NCBI GenBank assembly: GCA_963768185.1
Contig: CAVYGS010000005.1
Location: 1-64,000, forward strand
DNA from: Palsa-461 sp963768185
GTDB lineage: Bacteria; Actinomycetota; Acidimicrobiia; Acidimicrobiales; RAAP-2
Length of the DNA: 64,000 nt
Direction: 5' to 3'
Positions within the stretch are counted from its first letter, which is position 1. The number at the start of each line of letters is the position of its first letter. The position numbers were made by a program, and so were the translations under genes. Below the pieces are notes generated by a model that was not told the DNA's origin, did not search any database, and saw nothing but the letters and a program-made list of their open reading frames with translations. Shown here in pieces: positions 62,456 to 64,000 of the stretch.

Positions 62456-62778
62456 GCCCTCGTACTCACACTTCCTGGATGTCCGTGAACGGATCATGTC
62501 CTTCGTCGGGACAGTGTCAGCGCGGGTCGGTCATACAGGGGACGGACCGATGAAGTACAGCGATCAGGCGCACGAGGTGCTGGTCGTCGCCGAGCTAGAT
62601 GATCCGGTAGGTGCCAACTCGGAGAGACCGCAATCCACGAAGGCATCCTCGAAGGACAGATATCCAAGGGCGCAACGACTCGAAGTGCCAGCCCCGTCAC
62701 CAAGCGAGCGCTCATCGGGCGGCAAAGTAGCGTCGGATTTGTTTCCGGCTTCTCTCGAGGGTTACTCGGAGGAAGTGA
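62456..62778. other. Intergenic region with decayed toxin gene
   Basis: 323 bases between the MaoC gene and the binding-protein gene. The only recognisable content is the RelE-like remnant at 62517-62671 on the minus strand. No intact gene is seen. Confidence 0.6.
62517..62671 (-). pseudogene. RelE/ParE-family toxin remnant
   Basis: On the minus strand one frame reads CLRGLRSLRVGTYRII, then an in-frame TAG at 62597-62595 where a Tyr is expected, then LGDDQHLVRLIAVLHRSVP, stopping at 62517. This is the C-terminal half of a RelE/ParE toxin (RVGxYRIIY ... DD ... LVxLxAVxHR). Just upstream LGYLSFEDA is one frame away. No intact N-terminus or antitoxin gene is seen. With a stop and a frameshift it is probably dead. 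Confidence 0.55.
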
Positions 62779-64000
62779 TCACTTCGTCGCCGATGTGTTC
62801 GAGAGCACCAAGGTTTTCGCCGCAGCGTCATAGTGAGCCATGTACACCGGGCCCAAGGCATAAGGCTGATTCTTCCCGAACGAGATTGGTGTGTCTGATC
62901 CGGGAATCACGACTCCGTGGAGACTTTCTCCGGCGCGGACAAAACTTGCAACGGTCAGATGCTTTCCGGCAGCGGTCGCGATGGCGGAGAACAGAGCGAG
63001 ATCGGTGCACGCTTGCTCAACTCCGGTCCAAGTGGCCTGAGAAGTGGGGAGCGAGGCGCTGTAGGCATTGATGTGGTCGGACGGATAGGCCTTCCGAACG
63101 ATTCTTACGCAGCGTTGGATTCCAGAGTTGCTCCAGACTGTCGAGCCGGTTGGGACTGGGCTGCCGGTGACGACATTCTTGAGGTACATCGCGTTATCAC
63201 TGCCGGCCGAGCCAGCGAGGCCGCCTTCGGCCGTGGCTACCCAAGGTGGGTTGTAGGTACTCTGGATCGAGGTCAACGCCTCAGGCCAGATGGCCGAGCC
63301 GTTTCCCACTGCAACCACCTCGTTGACTCCATCGGATTGGAATCGTTGTGCGATCACCGCGACCTGCTCGTTCTCAGCGGGAAGGTCACCGAGCGGCGCT
63401 GAGTTGACTGCGGTGACCACAACAGACACATGAAGCTTCTTGAGTTCCGCTTGCACGATGGCGACCTCTGGCTGGTCGACCGACCCACCAGCAAAGATGC
63501 CCACCTTCTTGTTCTTGAACACACCCTGCTTCGCAAACACCGAAAGCTGGAGCGGATCAAACGCTGCCGCTGGTGGGGTGAGGGCAAAGTTCTGGGCCAC
63601 AGTCGCCGTTGTCGTGGTGGCAGCCTCCAGCGAATTAATCACTGAGACACTGTGTTGCTGGTAGCACGTTGGCTGGAGCGGAGCAATGGCCACAAAGACC
63701 TTGTCGTCTGCAGTCATCTCGGTACAGGCCGTGGCTCCCGCAGCCGTGCCCGTCGGATCGACCCCCATGATGTACGGAACAATCCGGCGCCCGTTGATTC
63801 CTCCGTGCGCATTGATGTTCGCAATGATGGCCATGTAGGCATCAGGCACGTTGCCCCAATTGAGGCTCACCCCCACCGCTTTGACGGCGGCGACATTGAC
63901 GTATGGGATACCCACTCGGATGGCGGTCGCCGTCACCCCTTGCGTGCTGTTCGCAGACGCAGACGCTGGACTGATCCCGAGGAACCCGCAAAGTGTTGCG
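62779..64000 (-). CDS. ABC transporter substrate-binding protein (branched-chain amino acid type), 5' end beyond window
   Basis: A periplasmic-binding-protein (Peripla_BP_6, LIV-type) of at least 406 residues. The frame is open to the right edge; the segment before the GTG at 63936 reads ATLCGFLGISPASASANST, the end of a signal or lipoprotein region, so the real start lies beyond 64000. Family features are IRVGIPYVN, INAHGGINGRRI, ATACTEMTADDKVFV and VGIFAGGSVDQPE. It binds a small ligand, possibly an amino acid, amide or aromatic acid, for an ABC importer whose other genes are not in view. Confidence 0.88.
   Translation of the reverse strand, partial: ATLCGFLGISPASASANSTQGVTATAIRVGIPYVNVAAVKAVGVSLNWGNVPDAYMAIIANINAHGGINGRRIVPYIMGVDPTGTAAGATACTEMTADDKVFVAIAPLQPTCYQQHSVSVINSLEAATTTTATVAQNFALTPPAAAFDPLQLSVFAKQGVFKNKKVGIFAGGSVDQPEVAIVQAELKKLHVSVVVTAVNSAPLGDLPAENEQVAVIAQRFQSDGVNEVVAVGNGSAIWPEALTSIQSTYNPPWVATAEGGLAGSAGSDNAMYLKNVVTGSPVPTGSTVWSNSGIQRCVRIVRKAYPSDHINAYSASLPTSQATWTGVEQACTDLALFSAIATAAGKHLTVASFVRAGESLHGVVIPGSDTPISFGKNQPYALGPVYMAHYDAAAKTLVLSNTSATK

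Noticed and set aside
1..64000. CRISPR arrays, rRNA genes and insertion sequences
   Set aside because: No regularly spaced repeats, no rRNA sequence and no transposase or terminal inverted repeats were seen anywhere in the window.

Overview
The window is high-GC DNA (mostly around 65-70% GC by eye) with dense coding, many GTG starts, ATGA/GTGA stop-start overlaps and a clear leaderless-promoter signature (TANNNT ending 6-9 bases before the start codon). The gene content fits an actinobacterium: lipid II amidation genes murT/gatD, a HAD-acyltransferase fusion like mycobacterial Rv2483c, an F420-type LLM oxidoreductase, MscL, TldD/TldE, and several CoA-based lipid enzymes. An Acidimicrobiia-like lineage is my best guess, but nothing here fixes the taxonomy.

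Layout. 1-3.6 kb: the end of an integrative mobile element in the 3' end of a tRNA-Val(CAC) gene. It holds a tyrosine integrase, a MntA-HepT toxin-antitoxin pair, an excisionase-like HTH protein, a hairpin-rich candidate oriT and the N-terminus of a MobF/TrwC relaxase that runs off the left edge. 3.7-11.4 kb: a membrane protein, a TetR regulator with a double palindromic operator, and a tightly coupled four-gene operon (fatty acyl-CoA reductase/HAD fusion, Zn alcohol dehydrogenase, LarA-like protein, PlsC-like acyltransferase). 11.4-13.4 kb: small accessory genes of lower GC (zinc ribbon, secreted protein, CspA, pentapeptide repeat protein). 13.4-17.9 kb: gatD-murT-HAD/PlsC operon with a divergent LysR gene. 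18-27.2 kb: glutamate decarboxylase, DUF3089 hydrolase, tldD-tldE, a GGDEF-EAL protein and rlmN. 27.3-34 kb: P-loop protein, acyl-CoA dehydrogenase, two small membrane proteins, and an oxidoreductase/CHAD/HDAC-like/SDR operon. 34-40.8 kb: mscL, siderophore-interacting protein, AMP ligase, a Tat-exported Rieske protein beside a DoxX-Rieske fusion, an amidase lacking its usual Lys, and a DinB protein. 40.9-56.1 kb: secreted proteins, transporters, GNAT, VOC proteins, phosphotransferase, methyltransferase, LLM oxidoreductase, metallophosphoesterase, phospholipase C, beta-propeller and a double-domain CoA-transferase. 56.1-64 kb: a lower-GC, looser region with a Clp_N/zinc-ribbon protein, small unknowns, alpha/beta hydrolases, an SDR, a MaoC-type dehydratase pair, a RelE-like toxin remnant and a branched-chain amino-acid-type binding protein cut by the right edge.

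At least fourteen conserved genes, including the normally essential murT and gatD, are broken by single-base indels. This looks more like residual sequencing or assembly error than true decay, so broken genes are given with full extents and approximate breakpoints.

The most interesting points are the mobile element with its candidate oriT, the TetR-controlled acyl reductase/LarA-like/PlsC operon of unknown product, the DoxX-Rieske fusion, and the leaderless-promoter pattern, which also decides several start codons.
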